DNA of 54,564 nt from an uncultured Acetobacteraceae bacterium (GTDB lineage Bacteria; Pseudomonadota; Alphaproteobacteria; Acetobacterales; Acetobacteraceae), in contig CALMVO010000063.1 in assembly GCA_937873205.1 (NCBI GenBank), positions 1 through 54,564 on the forward strand. Reading direction: 5' to 3'. Shown piece after piece: positions 32,309 to 39,991 of the stretch. Each line of letters begins with the position of its first letter. The stretch's first letter is position 1. The position numbers were made by a program, and so were the translations under genes. Below the pieces are notes generated by a model that did no database searches, was not told the origin of the DNA, and saw nothing but the letters and a program-made list of their open reading frames with translations.

Positions 32309-32671
32309 ATGGACGACGACCGGATCTGGGGCTCGGAAGAGGGTCTGTGGATCGGCGATGCCGAGAACTACCGCCGCACGATCGACGACGAGTGCCTGAT
32401 GGTGCTGCCGGCGCCACCCTTCGTGCTGACCGGCCGGCAGGCGATCGAGGCGGTGGTGAACACGCCGCGCTGGACCCGCGTCACCTTCACCGAAAAGCAG
32501 GTGGCGCGGCCGCAGGAGGGCCTGATCGTGATCGCCTACTCCGCCCGTGCCGAGCGCGACGGCACGACCCCCTACGAGGCGCACTGCACCACCACCTACC
32601 GCCGCCTCGAGCCGCAGCAGTGGCAGGTGGTGCAGCACCAGCAGACGCCGCCGCTGATGGCGACCTCGTAG
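32309..32671 (+). CDS. NTF2-like/SnoaL-like small protein (DUF4440 type)
   Basis: 120 residues of cone-shaped NTF2 fold character: WIGDAENYRRTIDDECLMVL, PPFVLTGRQAIEAVVNTPRW, VIAYSARAERDGTTPYEAHC, TTTYRRLEPQQWQVVQHQQT. The pattern is that of DUF4440-like proteins. No enzymatic role is readable. AGGAGACGACCG precedes the ATG. It is divergent from the metallophosphoesterase gene. Confidence 0.78.
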   Translation: MDDDRIWGSEEGLWIGDAENYRRTIDDECLMVLPAPPFVLTGRQAIEAVVNTPRWTRVTFTEKQVARPQEGLIVIAYSARAERDGTTPYEAHCTTTYRRLEPQQWQVVQHQQTPPLMATS

Positions 32672-32838
32672 CCGGACGCCGCCGACCGCCGCCGGCCCGG
32701 GACCACCCCGCCGGCGGCTCGCGCGTGACCGGATTACGCTCGCGCCCGTACCCGATCCGGCACACGGACCGACAGCTTGGGGTCGCGGGCGACCAAGCCC
32801 GGGCACCCCCGCCCCCGACCGCTGAGGATTTCGTAACC

Positions 32839-32870
32839 GCAACCATCGAGGATGCCTCGATCATGGTTGC
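32839..32870. repeat. Bulged inverted repeat at the edge of a degenerate zone
   Basis: GCAACCATCGAGG at 32839-32851 pairs with CCTCGATCATGGTTGC ending at 32870, with a 3-nt bulge. It sits at the left border of a stretch of gene remnants running to about 33.7 kb. The role is unknown. Confidence 0.65.
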
Positions 32871-32923
32871 CAAGGCGATGGCGCGCGGTCCGAACAATCT
32901 CGTCCAGCAGGTGCGCGCTCGCC

Positions 32924-33097
32924 ATGATGCTCGTCCTGGCATCACCGCGGAGCGAGGCTGCCGCGGAAGACGCCGAGCCGCCGACCGCGCAAGAGATGCG
33001 AATGGCCGGCCAGGTTCTCGGCGTCCTCGACACGCCGCCATCGGGCGTGGTGACGCTCGCGGTGGTCTCCGACCCGGCAAATCCTCACGCCCGCGCA
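32924..33097 (+). pseudogene. 5' fragment of an exported-protein gene
   Basis: From the ATGATG at 32924 the reading is MMLVLASPRSEAAAEDAEPP, then TAQEMRMAGQVLGVLDTPPS and GVVTLAVVSDPANPHARAG. It has the look of the start of a small periplasmic or substrate-binding-like protein with a short hydrophobic leader, but the family is uncertain. It runs without a stop into the EAL pseudogene, where the character changes abruptly near 33098, so it is a fragment joined to another gene remnant. Confidence 0.45.
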
Positions 33098-33735
33098 GGG
33101 GCCATACCTTCGAGGCGCTCTTGCGCTGGACGCGGCCGACGTTCGGCCCCGTCTCCCCGCCTCAGTTCATCCGGCTCGCCGAGGCACCGGGCTGATCATC
33201 CCGCTCGGTGAATGGGTCCTCCGTCCCGCATGCGCGGCGGCCGTGACGGAGCCAGCCGTGTCGGGTCGCCGTGAACCTTTCTCTAGCGCAGTTCCTACGC
33301 GGCGACCTGCCGGACACCGTGCGGAGCGTCCTTGCCGAAACCGGTCTGCCGCCAGGCCGGCTGGAGCTGGAGGTCACGGAGGGGGTGCTGATCGACAATG
33401 CCGACCTGGCGCTGGCGCAGTTGAAGGAGCGGCGTGCGTCGGGCGTCCGCCTGGTGCTCGACGATCTTGGGACAGACTACTCGAGCCTGTCCTATCTGCA
33501 CCGGTTTCCATTCGACAAGCTCACGGTGGATCGCTCGTTCGTGGAGCGACTGGAAATCGACAACAGCGCGCGGGCGATCGTCAACGCCATCATGTCGATG
33601 AGCCGCGACCTCAACCTGAAGGTGACCACCGAGGCGTCGAGACGATCGGGCAGTCCGAGATGCTCTGCGCCCAGGGCTGCCCTGAGCTACAGGGCTTCCT
33701 GCTGGGCCGGCCGCGCCGTAGCCTGCCGTCGACCG
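33098..33735 (+). pseudogene. EAL-domain (c-di-GMP phosphodiesterase) pseudogene with several frameshifts
   Basis: Four segments in shifting frames together give an EAL domain. At 33098-33190: HTFEALLRWTRPTFGPVSPP, QFIRLAEAPG. At 33185-33240: GLIIPLGEWVLRPACAAAV. From 33255: CRVAVNLSLAQF to LVLDDLGTDYSSLSYLHRFP, FDKLTVDRSFVERL. From about 33635: GVETIGQSEMLCAQGCPELQ, GFLLGRP. At least three frameshifts are needed, and the N-terminal part (GGDEF or sensor) is gone. Catalytic landmarks EALLRW and DDLGTDYSS are still recognisable, so decay is recent enough to read. Confidence 0.85.
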
Positions 33736-33947
33736 TTTCATACGGGACCGCAACGAGCTGCTCCGTGTGGAGCAGTCTTTCGCTTGCGACAAGCCCAATT
33801 CGGTGGGGATCATCCCGTCCGTCAGCGCGGCGATGGCATAGGGCGGTCCACTCATGGAAGGCGTCGCCGCCTGCGAAGAGTCTGCCCATCGATCCGCTTC
33901 GCGGCCCATTCAAAGGCTTCGCCTGGTTGGAAACCAGCTTATAAAAA

Positions 33948-33972
33948 GGCAGTTATATACGTGCTTGACCCA
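33948..33972 (+). repeat. Left inverted repeat of the IS1595-like element
   Basis: Begins GGCAGTTATATACGTGC and ends TGACCCA. Compared with the reverse complement of 36734-36758, 22 of 25 positions match. Confidence 0.8.
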
Positions 33973-34046
33973 GCAATCTGACGGGGCTACAAGGGTGTCG
34001 TTCCGCAGCGATCGGCGCCATAATCGAGTTCAAAAGTCTGATCGAG

Positions 34047-34931
34047 ATGACGACGGCAGTCCCGGACGAGGATGCGGCCATCGCTCACTTCACGGCGGCT
34101 CGCTGGGCTGACGGTGCCTTCTGCCCCCACTGCGGCAGCACCAAGGTTTATCACTTCAGCGGCGGCCGGGTTCACAATTGCGGCGATTGCCGCCAGCGAT
34201 TCTCCATCAAGGTCGGCACCATCTTCGAGGCGAGCAAGGTCCCGCTCCGCAAGTGGCTGATGGCGATTTGGCTGCTGACCTCGCACAAGAAGGGTGTTGC
34301 AAGCACCCAGCTTGCCCGCGACATTGATGTCACCCAGAAGACCGCTTGGTTCATGCTGCACCGGCTCCGCGCCGCTGCCGAGACCAAGTCCTTCAACGCG
34401 CCGCTGGATGGCATGGTGGAGGCCGACGAGACCTTCATCGGCGGCCGTGAGAAGAACAAGCACGCCGACAAGCGCACGCCGGGTAGCCAAGGCGGCGCCA
34501 ACAAGGCGGCCGTGATGGGTTTGTTGGAGCGTGGGGGCGAGCTGCGGGCCCGCAAAATGGAGCGCTTGACCGCCGAGACGATGCAGGCCGAGGTCCGGGC
34601 GAACGTCCGCAAGGGCGCGAACCTGATGACGGATGAGGCCAAGGGCTATCGCGGGCTCAAGGGCGATTATCACCATCACACGGTCGAGCATGGCGCCGGC
34701 GAGTATGTGAAGCACTATTTCATCCACACGAACGGGCTGGAGAACGCTTGGAGCCTGTTCAAGCGGCAGGTGTTCGGCATCCACCACTTCATTACGGCCA
34801 AGCACCTGGACCGCTACTTGAGCGAGTTCACCTTTCGCTTCAATCGTCGCGCTATGGGCGAGGGCAGCCGGGTTGACGCCTTGATCGCCCACGCCGCCGG
34901 GCGGCTGACATACAAGGCGCTGATCGCATGA
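34047..34931 (+). CDS. IS1595-family (ISXO2-like) transposase
   Basis: 294 residues. An N-terminal zinc ribbon (FCPHCGS, NCGDCRQRF) is followed by FEASKVPLRKWLMAIWLLTS, HKKGVASTQLARDIDVTQKT, AWFMLHRLR. The DDE-type catalytic residues are in DGMVEADETFIGG, NLMTDEAKGYRGL and HTNGLENAWSLFKRQVFG (the N/E position). All catalytic blocks are intact, so it may be active. The zinc-ribbon start suggests a few residues upstream of this ATG could also belong. The stop overlaps the next gene (ATGA). Confidence 0.92.
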   Translation: MTTAVPDEDAAIAHFTAARWADGAFCPHCGSTKVYHFSGGRVHNCGDCRQRFSIKVGTIFEASKVPLRKWLMAIWLLTSHKKGVASTQLARDIDVTQKTAWFMLHRLRAAAETKSFNAPLDGMVEADETFIGGREKNKHADKRTPGSQGGANKAAVMGLLERGGELRARKMERLTAETMQAEVRANVRKGANLMTDEAKGYRGLKGDYHHHTVEHGAGEYVKHYFIHTNGLENAWSLFKRQVFGIHHFITAKHLDRYLSEFTFRFNRRAMGEGSRVDALIAHAAGRLTYKALIA

Positions 34932-35143
34932 CGGATCGGAAAAGCGAAAAACCGTTTGATCTAGACCTTCCGTTTGCAGAAGCGCTCGCGCGATTTGCTA
35001 AGGCCGATCCGAAAGAGATATCTCCTCGCAAATCACGCAAGAAGCGATGGAAGGTATCGGCTACCGTTACATCCAGCACCGAAGATAAAAACCTAAAAGA
35101 GCGCAAGAAAAACCCACTGCCGGGAAGCCAAAGATCGGGCTAA
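34928..35143 (+). CDS. Small passenger protein of the IS1595-like element
   Basis: 71 residues starting MTDRKSEKPFDLDLPFAEAL, ARFAKADPKEI, with a Lys/Arg-rich second half. The ATG overlaps the transposase TGA. Short acidic-then-basic proteins with a 'FD-LPF-EAL-RFA' motif are often found next to IS1595 transposases and methyltransferases, but their role is unknown. Codon use here is less GC-rich than in the surrounding chromosome. Confidence 0.75.
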   Translation: MTDRKSEKPFDLDLPFAEALARFAKADPKEISPRKSRKKRWKVSATVTSSTEDKNLKERKKNPLPGSQRSG

Positions 35144-35466
35144 GCAAGATAATCGTAGTCCAGTACTGCAAGGTTGCGGCCTGTTGAACTTTTGCAGAAA
35201 AGGCATCAAAGCTCGTGAGAGGATGGCTTTGGACATTGTGGGTTGCAAGCGGCGCCGTGATACTCGGTGTTGCTCTCGAAGAGTTTGAGAAGACCGCCAA
35301 AGCTATAAGGTTGCTGTTCAAAGAAGGGCCAAGGTCTCTTCTCGTTGCTATCCGGAATAAGCCGGTATTTGACTTAATTTCATATGTTGGATTTGTCGTG
35401 TTGGTAGTAGGTTTGAGCATAGAGTTACTGGCCCAAGCGTATGTTGAAGTGATAAGCAACAGAGAA

Positions 35467-36303
35467 CTAGGCTCAGGACTCACTACGGCAGCCAGAAGAT
35501 GACGGTGGCTGCGATGCAGATGGCCGAGAAGAAGGTGTGGGCGCACCGGTCGTATCGCATGGCGATGCGGCGCCAGTCCTTGAGACGACCGAAGGCGTTC
35601 TCAATGCGGTGGCGCTGCCGATAGAGCGTCTTGTCGTGCGGTATCGCGATCTTGCGGCTTCTGGTGGACGGGATGCAGGGCTGGATGCCGCGCTGAAGGA
35701 GATCGACGCGGAAGCGGGCGCTGTCGTAGCCACGGTCGCCAAGCAGTTCGCGCGCCTGCGGCAGGGTCGACAGGAGAGCCGCAGCACCCTTGTGGTCGTT
35801 GGTCTGGCCTGCGGTCAGGAGCAGCCGGACCAGCCGGCCTTGTCCGTCGCAGACGGCATGAAGCTTAGAGTTCAGCCCGCCGCGCGTGCGTCCGATACAA
35901 CGCGGAGCATCCCCTTTTTAGCCAGGCTGGCCGCCGTCCGGTGTGCCTTGAGGTGGGTGCTGTCGATCATCAGCCGCTCCGGCACGCCTGCCTGTGCCAC
36001 CAGTGCATTGAAGATGCGGTCGAACACGCCGAGCCGGCTCCAGCGGACGAAGCGGTTGTAGAGCGTCTTGTGCGGGCCGTATCCGCGTGGCGCGTCCTTC
36101 CACTGCAGGCCGTTGCGGATCACGTAGACGATGCCGCTGATGACGCGGCGATCATCGACCCGCCGCAGCCCGCGCGAGATCGGGAAGAACGGCTTGAGAC
36201 GGCGCATCTGCGCCTCGGTCAGCAGCGGCAGTCGGGACATCGGACACCTCCAACGTCCCTAAAATCATACCGCGTCAAGCCGTGTAAAGGGTCCTGAGCC
36301 TAG
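35467..36303. mobile_element. IS5-family (IS427-group-like) insertion sequence
   Basis: Ends are near-perfect inverted repeats reading CTAGGCTCAGGAC inward on both sides. CTAG flanks the element on both sides (35467-35470 and 36300-36303) and is best read as the target duplication. The element carries one transposase in two frames on the minus strand. It lies inside the passenger gene of the IS1595-like element, which restores to an intact frame when it is removed. Confidence 0.88.
35483..36240 (-). CDS. IS5-family transposase, OrfA/OrfB by -1 frameshift
   Basis: OrfA (36240 down to 35872) starts MSRLPLLTEAQMRRLKPFFP and includes RNGLQWKDAPRGYGPHKTLY, NRFVRWSRLGVFDRIFNAL and the first catalytic Asp in ERLMIDSTHLKAHRTA. 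At CTAAAAAGGGG (near 35911-35921) a -1 slip gives GDAPRCIGRTRGGLNSKLHA, VCD... and continues to IENAFGRLKDWRRIAMRYDR and FSAICIAATVIFWLP, stopping at 35483. The A-AAA-AAG run is the classic IS5 slippery site. The fused product would be about 250 residues with a complete DDE set, so it appears functional. Confidence 0.85.
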
Positions 36304-36733
36304 CCGCGGCAAACGCGCGCTCCGCGCCACGCGACATCACTAGTCCCATTACTAACGACCTTTCGCAACATTTAGATTGGGCTGATATCGTAGGTATTTC
36401 AGTCATATCATCTATTGGTGACGAGGAATCTGGGCGACTTGGTATTGAGATCATCCAGCGACTTAAGGCCGTAAACTTTGTAGTCGCAAATGGCATCTTA
36501 ACTTCTCTAGCTGGCCCGCCAGCTCGGTTCGGTATTACGGTAAGCGGCTCTGATCGCCCCTTAGTGGAAGCGTTGGTGCGATGGTTGAATGCCTCTAATT
36601 TGCAGGCGTCCTCCGGAGATCTGCCAAAGCCAGAGCTAATTGCCCCAGGCGCCGAGAGTTTCAATGATCCGTCGGCGCTGCACGCGACGATATTCGTTTT
36701 CTCTAAGCCGCTACCTCCGACTACCCCATAGCT

Positions 36734-36758
36734 TGGGTCACACTCGTATATAACTGCC
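36734..36758 (-). repeat. Right inverted repeat of the IS1595-like element
   Basis: Top strand TGGGTCACACTCGTATATAA, then CTGCC. The reverse complement starts GGCAGTTATATACGAG. It begins 2 nt after the split passenger gene's TAG. Confidence 0.8.
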
Positions 36759-36765
36759 AAAAAAT

Positions 36766-36816
36766 GGATTCTCACGGCTCCGCTCTTCAAGCGGGTCCAG
36801 GGCAGAGTCCTGGCCT
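36766..36816 (-). repeat. Dispersed double-hairpin repeat (copy R5), at the IS1595 insertion site
   Basis: On the minus strand it reads GGCCAGGACTCTGCCCTGG, ACCCGC, a degenerate second stem (TTGAAGAGCGGAGCCGTGAG) and AATCCATTTTTT. It follows the membrane-protein gene at 36855-37850 in the usual orientation. The T6 tract borders the right inverted repeat of the IS1595-like element. Mutations in both stems suggest an older or no longer selected copy. Confidence 0.8.
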
Positions 36817-36854
36817 TGCTGGTCACCTTCAGCGACCCGGTAGTTGGAACCACC

Positions 36855-37850
36855 TCAGGCGTCCGGCCCCCTCCTGCGGAGCGGCTTGACCGCTGAACGC
36901 ACGACCATGAAGCGGTTCAGCATGTCGAACCAGAACGGCGCACCCAGCATCACCGCGAACGCCGTAACCAGCCATCCCACCAGCATCTGCAGCACCTGAC
37001 CGGCATCGAGCCCACCGCCGGGAAGGCGAAGCCGCTGCGGCGGCGGCTCCCAGCCGGTCGGGAACTGGATCGCGTCCAGGTCGCGCTGCAGGGCGGCGAA
37101 ACCGGCGTCGGGGCCGGCGCTCTGCGCCAGCAGCGCGGCCTGCGCCACCGCGCCATCGCGCAGCGCCTTGTCCTGCAGCAGCGCCCGGCCGACGCTGAAC
37201 GCGTCGACGTTCATCGCGCCGGCCGCCAGGAAGCCGACCAGGAACAGGATCGCCTGGGTGCGGCGCTTGTACCAGCCCGATACCCGGTCCATGCAGGCGT
37301 TAAACCACGCCTCGACGTGGCGCTGCACCGCCAGCAGGTCGTCTCCGGCAGTGTCGAGCGCGCTCAGCAGGACGCGCCGGGTGCGGCCATCCGGCAGGTC
37401 ACGCGCGGTGGCTTGGAGGCTCTCGATCGACAGCACCGGCACCGCCGCCTCCGGCCCGCTCGGCGCAGCCCCGAGCGGACCGCGCACGGTGAGGTCCAGG
37501 AAGGCGCGAGCGAAGCTGGCGGCCGGGATATAGGCCGGCAGGCTGCCGCGCGCCCGCATCGGCATGCGCAGCGAGGTGATGCCGGTGAGCAGGCTGCGCG
37601 CCGGCCGCAGCCGATCGGGCGCGTAGTGGCCCTCCCGCAGCGAGAAGATCAGCGGGTGGGCGTAGAGTGCTGCCGCCGCGCCCTGCCCGGTGGGATCGTC
37701 GAGCAGCTCGCGCACGCCGTGCTCGAGGTCGGCGGCGCGCGAGTTCAGCACGGTCTCGATCGCCTCCCGGATCGCCGAGCAGATCAGGCTGACGAACAGG
37801 AACAGCAGCGACAGCCCGACGGCGACGTCGAGCACGACCGAACCGAACAT
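36855..37850 (-). CDS. Conserved membrane protein of unknown function
   Basis: 331 residues. An N-terminal membrane segment (VVLDVAVGLSLLFLFVSLIC) runs into SAIREAIETVLNSRAADLEH, GVRELLDD. Two more are at residues about 195-215 (AILFLVGFLAAGAMNVDAFS) and 285-310 (VLQMLVGWLVTAFAVMLGAP, FWFDMLNRFM). The long soluble region between them has WFNACMDRVSGWYKRRTQ. The pattern recurs in many bacterial genomes as an uncharacterised family. It is preceded by metW on the same strand, 69 nt away. Confidence 0.75.
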   Translation of the reverse strand: MFGSVVLDVAVGLSLLFLFVSLICSAIREAIETVLNSRAADLEHGVRELLDDPTGQGAAAALYAHPLIFSLREGHYAPDRLRPARSLLTGITSLRMPMRARGSLPAYIPAASFARAFLDLTVRGPLGAAPSGPEAAVPVLSIESLQATARDLPDGRTRRVLLSALDTAGDDLLAVQRHVEAWFNACMDRVSGWYKRRTQAILFLVGFLAAGAMNVDAFSVGRALLQDKALRDGAVAQAALLAQSAGPDAGFAALQRDLDAIQFPTGWEPPPQRLRLPGGGLDAGQVLQMLVGWLVTAFAVMLGAPFWFDMLNRFMVVRSAVKPLRRRGPDA

Positions 37851-37919
37851 GCCCCGCTCCGCCTCCGCCCCCTGGCGATCCTGGCCGGCCCATACCGCCG
37901 GCGCAACAAGGCTGCAGGA

Positions 37920-38522
37920 TCAGGCGGCGTGGCTCAGCAGGAACAGTGCCTGCTCGCCGAACAGGTTGGCGAGCTGCGCCGAGCGGCGCCAGGGCGCGCG
38001 GTCGCCCTTGTCGTCCACCGCCATCCATTGCTGTACGGCGTAGCCCTCGCCGTCGCACAGCGCGAAGAAGTCACGGATGGTGCAGGGGTGGATGTTCGGG
38101 GTCTCGTACCAGGGCCGGCCCCAGGCGTCGGTCATCGGCATGCGGCCGCGCAGCAGGAGCTGCAGGCGGAGCTGCCAGTGGCCGAAATTCGGGAACGAGA
38201 CGATGGCGCGGGTGCCGATGCGCAGCATCTGGCGCAGCACCTCCCGCGGCCGTTCGACCGCCTGCAGGGTGCGGGACAGCACGACGTAGTCGAAGGCGGC
38301 GTCCGGATAGTGGGCGAGGTCGGTATCGGCGTCGCCGTGCATGACCGGCAGGCCGTGCGCCACCGAGCGCGTCACCTCGCCCATGTCGAGCTCGATTCCC
38401 CGCGCGTCGCAATTGCGCGTGCGGAACAGGTGCTCGATCAGCGACCCGTCGCCGCTGCCGATATCCAGCACTCGCGTATTCGGCTCGATCATGTGAGCGA
38501 TCAATTTCTGGTCTAGGCGCAT
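37920..38522 (-). CDS. metW: MetW methionine-biosynthesis methyltransferase-like protein
   Basis: 200 residues. The Rossmann motif RVLDIGSGDGSLIEHLFRTR and FDYVVLSRTLQAVERPREVL, RQMLRIG, ... SFPNFGHWQLRLQLLLRGRM are diagnostic MetW. In alphaproteobacteria MetW partners MetX, and the pair acts in homoserine O-acetylation. ATG 38520-38522 lies 10 nt downstream of the metX stop, so the two form an operon with a dispersed repeat at the junction. Confidence 0.95.
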   Translation of the reverse strand: MRLDQKLIAHMIEPNTRVLDIGSGDGSLIEHLFRTRNCDARGIELDMGEVTRSVAHGLPVMHGDADTDLAHYPDAAFDYVVLSRTLQAVERPREVLRQMLRIGTRAIVSFPNFGHWQLRLQLLLRGRMPMTDAWGRPWYETPNIHPCTIRDFFALCDGEGYAVQQWMAVDDKGDRAPWRRSAQLANLFGEQALFLLSHAA

Positions 38523-38523
38523 G

Positions 38524-38574
38524 AATGGATTCTCAAGGCTCCGCCTTGAGCGGGTCCAGGGCAGAGCTCTGGCC
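38524..38574 (-). repeat. Dispersed double-hairpin repeat overlapping the end of metX (copy R6, CTCAAGGC variant)
   Basis: On the minus strand: GGCCAGAGCTCTGCCCTGG, ACCCG, CTCAAGGCggaGCCTTGAG, AATCCATTC. A third type of second stem is seen, again perfectly paired. It begins within the metX reading frame and ends 2 nt before the metW ATG. It encodes the last 14 residues or so of MetX and its stop codon. Confidence 0.9.
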
Positions 38575-39753
38575 TTTTATCTTCACGTGTTCGGCGCATC
38601 CCGCAAGAAACCCCGCGACCGTCCGATCGAAATCCGGCTCGTCGAGCAGGAACGCGTCGTGCCCCTTGTCGGTCTCGATCTCGACGAAGCTGACGTTGGC
38701 CGCGGCCCGGTTGAGGGCGCGGGCGACGGCGCGGCTCTGCGCGGTCGGGAACAGCCAGTCGGACGAGAACGAGATCACGCAGAACCGGGTGGGGGTGCCC
38801 CTGAAGGCGTGCGCCAGGTCGCCGCCATGGTCCACGGCGACGTCGAAGTAATCCATGGCGCGGGTGATGGTCAGGTACGAGTTGGCGTCGAAGCGGCGGA
38901 CGAAGCTGGAGCCCTGATGGCGCAGGTAGCTCTCGACCTCGAACATCTCGCCGAACAGCCCGAGCGTCGCCTGCGGGCCGGCGGTCCGAGCCGGCGGCGG
39001 CGTCTCGCCCTGGCGACGGCGGCCGAACTTGCGGGAGAGCGCCTCCTCCGAGAGGTAGGTGATGTGGGCCATCATGCGGGCGACGGCGAGGCCGCGGGCG
39101 GGGATGCGTCCGTCCTCCCAGTAGCGGCCGGCCTGCCAGTCGGGATCGGCGAAGATCGCCTGCCGGCTGACCTCGTTGAAGGCGATGTTCTGGGCCGAGT
39201 GGAACGCTGCGGTGGCGATCGGCACCGCCGCGAAGACGCGCTCGGGGAACGTGGCGGCCCACGACAGCACCTGCATGCCGCCCATGGAGCCGCCAATGAC
39301 GGCGAGCAGCCGCCCGATGCCGAGGTGGCTCACCACGAGCGCCTGGGCGCGGACCATGTCGCGGATGGTGATCGGCGGGAAGTCGGTGCCCCACGGCGTG
39401 CCGTCCGAGCGGGGCGAGCGCGGGCCGGTGGAGCCCATGCAGCCGCCCAGTACGTTGACGCAGACGACGAAGAACCGGTCCGTATCGATCGGCAGCCCGG
39501 GCCCGACCAGGCGGCTCCACCAGCCGGGCCGCCCGCTGACGGGATGGGTCTCGGCTGCATACTGGTCGAGGGTGAGCGCGTGGCAGACCAGCACGGCGTT
39601 GTCGGCGGCGGGCGAGAGCGTGCCGTAGGTGCGGTAGGCCAGGGTGACGGGGGCCAGCGTCACGCCGCAATCCAGCACGAGGCCGGCCTCCGAAGTGGCG
39701 GACTGGTGGGTGGCGTGGTCGTGGCCCGGCGGCGCTGCGGGAGTCTGGTCCAT
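38533..39753 (-). CDS. metX: Homoserine O-acetyltransferase (repeat-encoded C-terminal tail)
   Basis: 406 residues from ATG 39751-39753 ([13 protein letters not shown]). Alpha/beta-hydrolase fold with the nucleophile in [20 protein letters not shown], the acid Asp in [17 protein letters not shown] and the His in [17 protein letters not shown]. It makes O-acetylhomoserine, the substrate for MetZ at 48845. The protein should end soon after [12 protein letters not shown]; the final residues [14 protein letters not shown] are translated from the dispersed repeat. An extra His/Ala-rich N-terminal segment of about 25 residues precedes the family core. The gene is followed by metW. Confidence 0.94.
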   Translation of the reverse strand: MDQTPAAPPGHDHATHQSATSEAGLVLDCGVTLAPVTLAYRTYGTLSPAADNAVLVCHALTLDQYAAETHPVSGRPGWWSRLVGPGLPIDTDRFFVVCVNVLGGCMGSTGPRSPRSDGTPWGTDFPPITIRDMVRAQALVVSHLGIGRLLAVIGGSMGGMQVLSWAATFPERVFAAVPIATAAFHSAQNIAFNEVSRQAIFADPDWQAGRYWEDGRIPARGLAVARMMAHITYLSEEALSRKFGRRRQGETPPPARTAGPQATLGLFGEMFEVESYLRHQGSSFVRRFDANSYLTITRAMDYFDVAVDHGGDLAHAFRGTPTRFCVISFSSDWLFPTAQSRAVARALNRAAANVSFVEIETDKGHDAFLLDEPDFDRTVAGFLAGCAEHVKIKGQSSALDPLKAEP

Positions 39754-39991
39754 GGGTCGTCGGCTCTTCGGCGCCGGATGGCACCTCGCATCATGCAACA
39801 GCCGCGGGCGCGCGTCACCCTGGCGTCGTCCAGGCTTGGCGTGCGACGGCGCGTCACGCCGGTGGGCGAGTCCCAAGAATCATGAAACCGCAACGGAGTG
39901 TTGCGGCTGCGCGATGGCAGTGGTTAGGGTCTCTTAACGATAAGTTAATGCTTCACGTCCGGAACCCGGACACGATGATGGGATCGCTGCC

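Larger units (their letters stand above)
35215..36731 (+). pseudogene. Passenger membrane-protein gene split by an IS5-family insertion
   Basis: Codons 35215-35470 and 36304-36731 join exactly in frame if the IS5 copy and one CTAG are removed: ...EVISNREL + AAANARSAPRD... The rejoined gene has 228 codons (227 residues). It has two membrane segments (GWLWTLWVASGAVILGVALE; LISYVGFVVLVVGLSIELLA), then a soluble domain (DLSQHLDWADIVGISVISSI and following) ending 3 nt before the right inverted repeat. Base composition is AT-richer than the chromosome. The family is unknown. The present allele ends with foreign residues (GSGLTTAARR) at 35502. Confidence 0.8.
33948..36758 (+). mobile_element. IS1595-like element with passenger genes, itself interrupted by an IS5-family element
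   Basis: Terminal inverted repeats of 25 nt, starting GGCAGTTATATACG, match at 22 of 25 positions. They enclose an ISXO2-type transposase, a 71-residue gene and a 227-codon membrane-protein gene. Removing the nested IS5 copy leaves about 1.98 kb. The flanks are A-rich (TATAAAAA left, AAAAAATGG right), so the target duplication cannot be sized; the family usually makes 8 bp. The right flank is a dispersed double-hairpin repeat, so the element landed in or at its T run. Confidence 0.78.

Noticed and set aside
33948-36758. A composite transposon made of two insertion sequences
   Set aside because: The two elements belong to different families and one lies wholly inside a gene carried by the other, so the structure is nested, not composite.
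36275-36853. A 192-codon minus-strand frame to the right of the IS5 copy
   Set aside because: It is antisense to the reconstructed cargo gene, and its ends lie in the IS5 end and the dispersed repeat.
39754-39991. A SAM riboswitch upstream of metX
   Set aside because: The leader was compared by eye with SAM-I and SAM-II cores and no match was seen.
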